The position numbers and the translations under genes were made by a program. Shown piece after piece: positions 52,520 to 53,210 of a stretch of 53,210 nucleotides of DNA. The DNA comes from an uncultured bacterium (GTDB taxonomy: Bacteria; Bacillota; Clostridia; Oscillospirales; Oscillospiraceae), in the NCBI GenBank assembly GCA_948469375.1, contig CAOKLO010000019.1, positions 1 through 53,210 on the forward strand, read 5' to 3'. Under the pieces are notes generated by a model. That model saw only the letters and a list, made by a program, of their open reading frames with translations. It made no database searches and was not told the DNA's origin. Position 1 is the first letter of the stretch; every line of letters starts with the position of its first letter.

Positions 52520-53210
52520 ATGGAAGCCAAGACCAAGGACCTTTGGGTATTTGTTGAGACCAACGAGGACGGCACTGCCAAGAATGTTGGCATCGAGCTG
52601 CTGACCCCCGGCAAGATGATGGCGGGCAAGCAGGGCGGCGCTCTGGTGGCCGTCGTCATCGGCTCCGGCGTGGACGAGGCGGTGAAGGCCGCCAACGAGC
52701 ACGGCGCGGACAAGATCATCGTGGTGGACGGCCCTGAGTTTAAGCACTACACCACCGACGCCTATGCCATCGCCCTGTGCACCCTGGTGGAGAAGTATGG
52801 CCCCACCAGCATGCTCATCGGCGCTACTAATAACGGCCGCGACCTGGGCCCCCGCGTCAGCTGCCGCCTGCACACCGGCCTGACCGCCGACTGCACCGCG
52901 CTGGACATCGACGAGGAGACCGGCAACGTGGCGTGGACCCGTCCCGCCTTTGGCGGCAACCTGATGGCCACCATCCTGTGCCCCAACCACCGTCCTCAGA
53001 TCGGCACCGTCCGTCCCGGCGTGTTCAAGAAGAGCGACGCGGTGGAGGCCAAGGCCGAGATCGTGAAGGAAGACCTGCATGTGGCCGAGGATCAGATCCG
53101 CACCCAGGTGCTGGAGCTCATCAAGGACATGGACAGCGAGAACGTGGACCTGGAGGGCGCGGAGATCATCGTGTCCGGCGGGCGCGGCGTGGGCGGCCCC
53201 GAGGGCTTCG
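52520..53210 (+). CDS. etfA: Electron transfer flavoprotein alpha subunit (cut by window end)
   Basis: Starts at ATG 52520 with AAGGGAGGGG upstream and reads MEAKTKDLWVFVETNEDG onward for 230 codons until the window stops. Seen: GADKIIVVDGPEF, GATNNGRDLGPRVSCRL, LTADCTALDID, PAFGGNLMATILCP, and at the end SGGRGVGGPEGF, the start of the C-terminal FAD domain. About 100 residues are missing at the right. Partner of etfB. Confidence 0.95.
   Translation, partial: MEAKTKDLWVFVETNEDGTAKNVGIELLTPGKMMAGKQGGALVAVVIGSGVDEAVKAANEHGADKIIVVDGPEFKHYTTDAYAIALCTLVEKYGPTSMLIGATNNGRDLGPRVSCRLHTGLTADCTALDIDEETGNVAWTRPAFGGNLMATILCPNHRPQIGTVRPGVFKKSDAVEAKAEIVKEDLHVAEDQIRTQVLELIKDMDSENVDLEGAEIIVSGGRGVGGPEGF

Noticed and set aside
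51680-53080. 466-codon minus-strand frame
   Set aside because: Antisense to etfB and etfA, whose reading frames are unmistakable.

Overview
The window looks like a chromosomal segment of a high-GC, low-oxygen gut Firmicute. The best fit is Clostridia, Oscillospirales, near Flavonifractor, Lawsonibacter or Intestinimonas. Evidence: AGGAGG-type ribosome binding sites throughout, Gram-positive LPXTG/sortase surface proteins, an electron-bifurcation-type etfBA pair with an acyl-CoA dehydrogenase, a MetH lacking its reactivation domain with a separate activation protein, a yjdF leader RNA, and many GC-driven antisense frames. The genus is inference; no search was run.

Region 1 (67-15278) is an integrated island. 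A 51-bp direct repeat (67-117 and 15228-15278) is the 3' part of an initiator tRNA-fMet gene, whose intact copy sits at 15233-15309. A tyrosine recombinase lies just inside the right end. Cargo: a Phd/Doc toxin-antitoxin pair; a complete IS5-family insertion sequence with TTAA target duplication; a CoA-ester catabolic cluster (MaoC hydratase, M20 peptidase, family III CoA-transferase, LysR regulator, an exchanger-like transporter, a DUF5058 membrane pair, a LuxR-type regulator, an acyl-CoA dehydrogenase); a decayed IS flanked by a 25-26 bp direct repeat; and about 0.9 kb of hairpin-rich DNA without convincing genes before the integrase operon. Two repeats from the left end (137 bp and 36 bp) recur before the integrase, suggesting stacked insertions.

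Region 2 (15310-27735) is housekeeping: a chimeric tRNA remnant, tRNA-Leu, a GreA-like factor, a DUF1576 membrane protein, a split chromate-type transporter behind NAD synthetase, purine nucleoside phosphorylase with an adenosine-type deaminase, a SpoVB-like flippase, MazG, HU, an S4 RNA-binding protein and malic enzyme.

Region 3 (28423-44320) is devoted to the cell surface. A coiled-coil/proline-rich protein and signal peptidase I precede a sortase pilus locus: a 1493-residue adhesin with 14 His-x-His...Cys motifs, a backbone pilin, a class C sortase, an ancillary pilin with a 21-bp tandem repeat, and a second sortase. A lipoprotein with a transglutaminase-like triad follows from its own near-consensus promoter. 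It leads into a compact type IV pilus/ComG-like operon: one PilC platform, four small single-membrane-segment proteins, and a PilT-type ATPase, with no PilB or prepilin peptidase in view.

Region 4 (44328-53210) holds a minus-strand methionine operon (MetH activation protein, MetH, homocysteine methyltransferase-MTHFR fusion, then a GT-C-like membrane protein), a yjdF gene behind a structured leader with RBS-pairing segments, and etfB-etfA, the latter cut by the window edge. EtfBA is the expected electron partner type for acyl-CoA dehydrogenases such as the island's.
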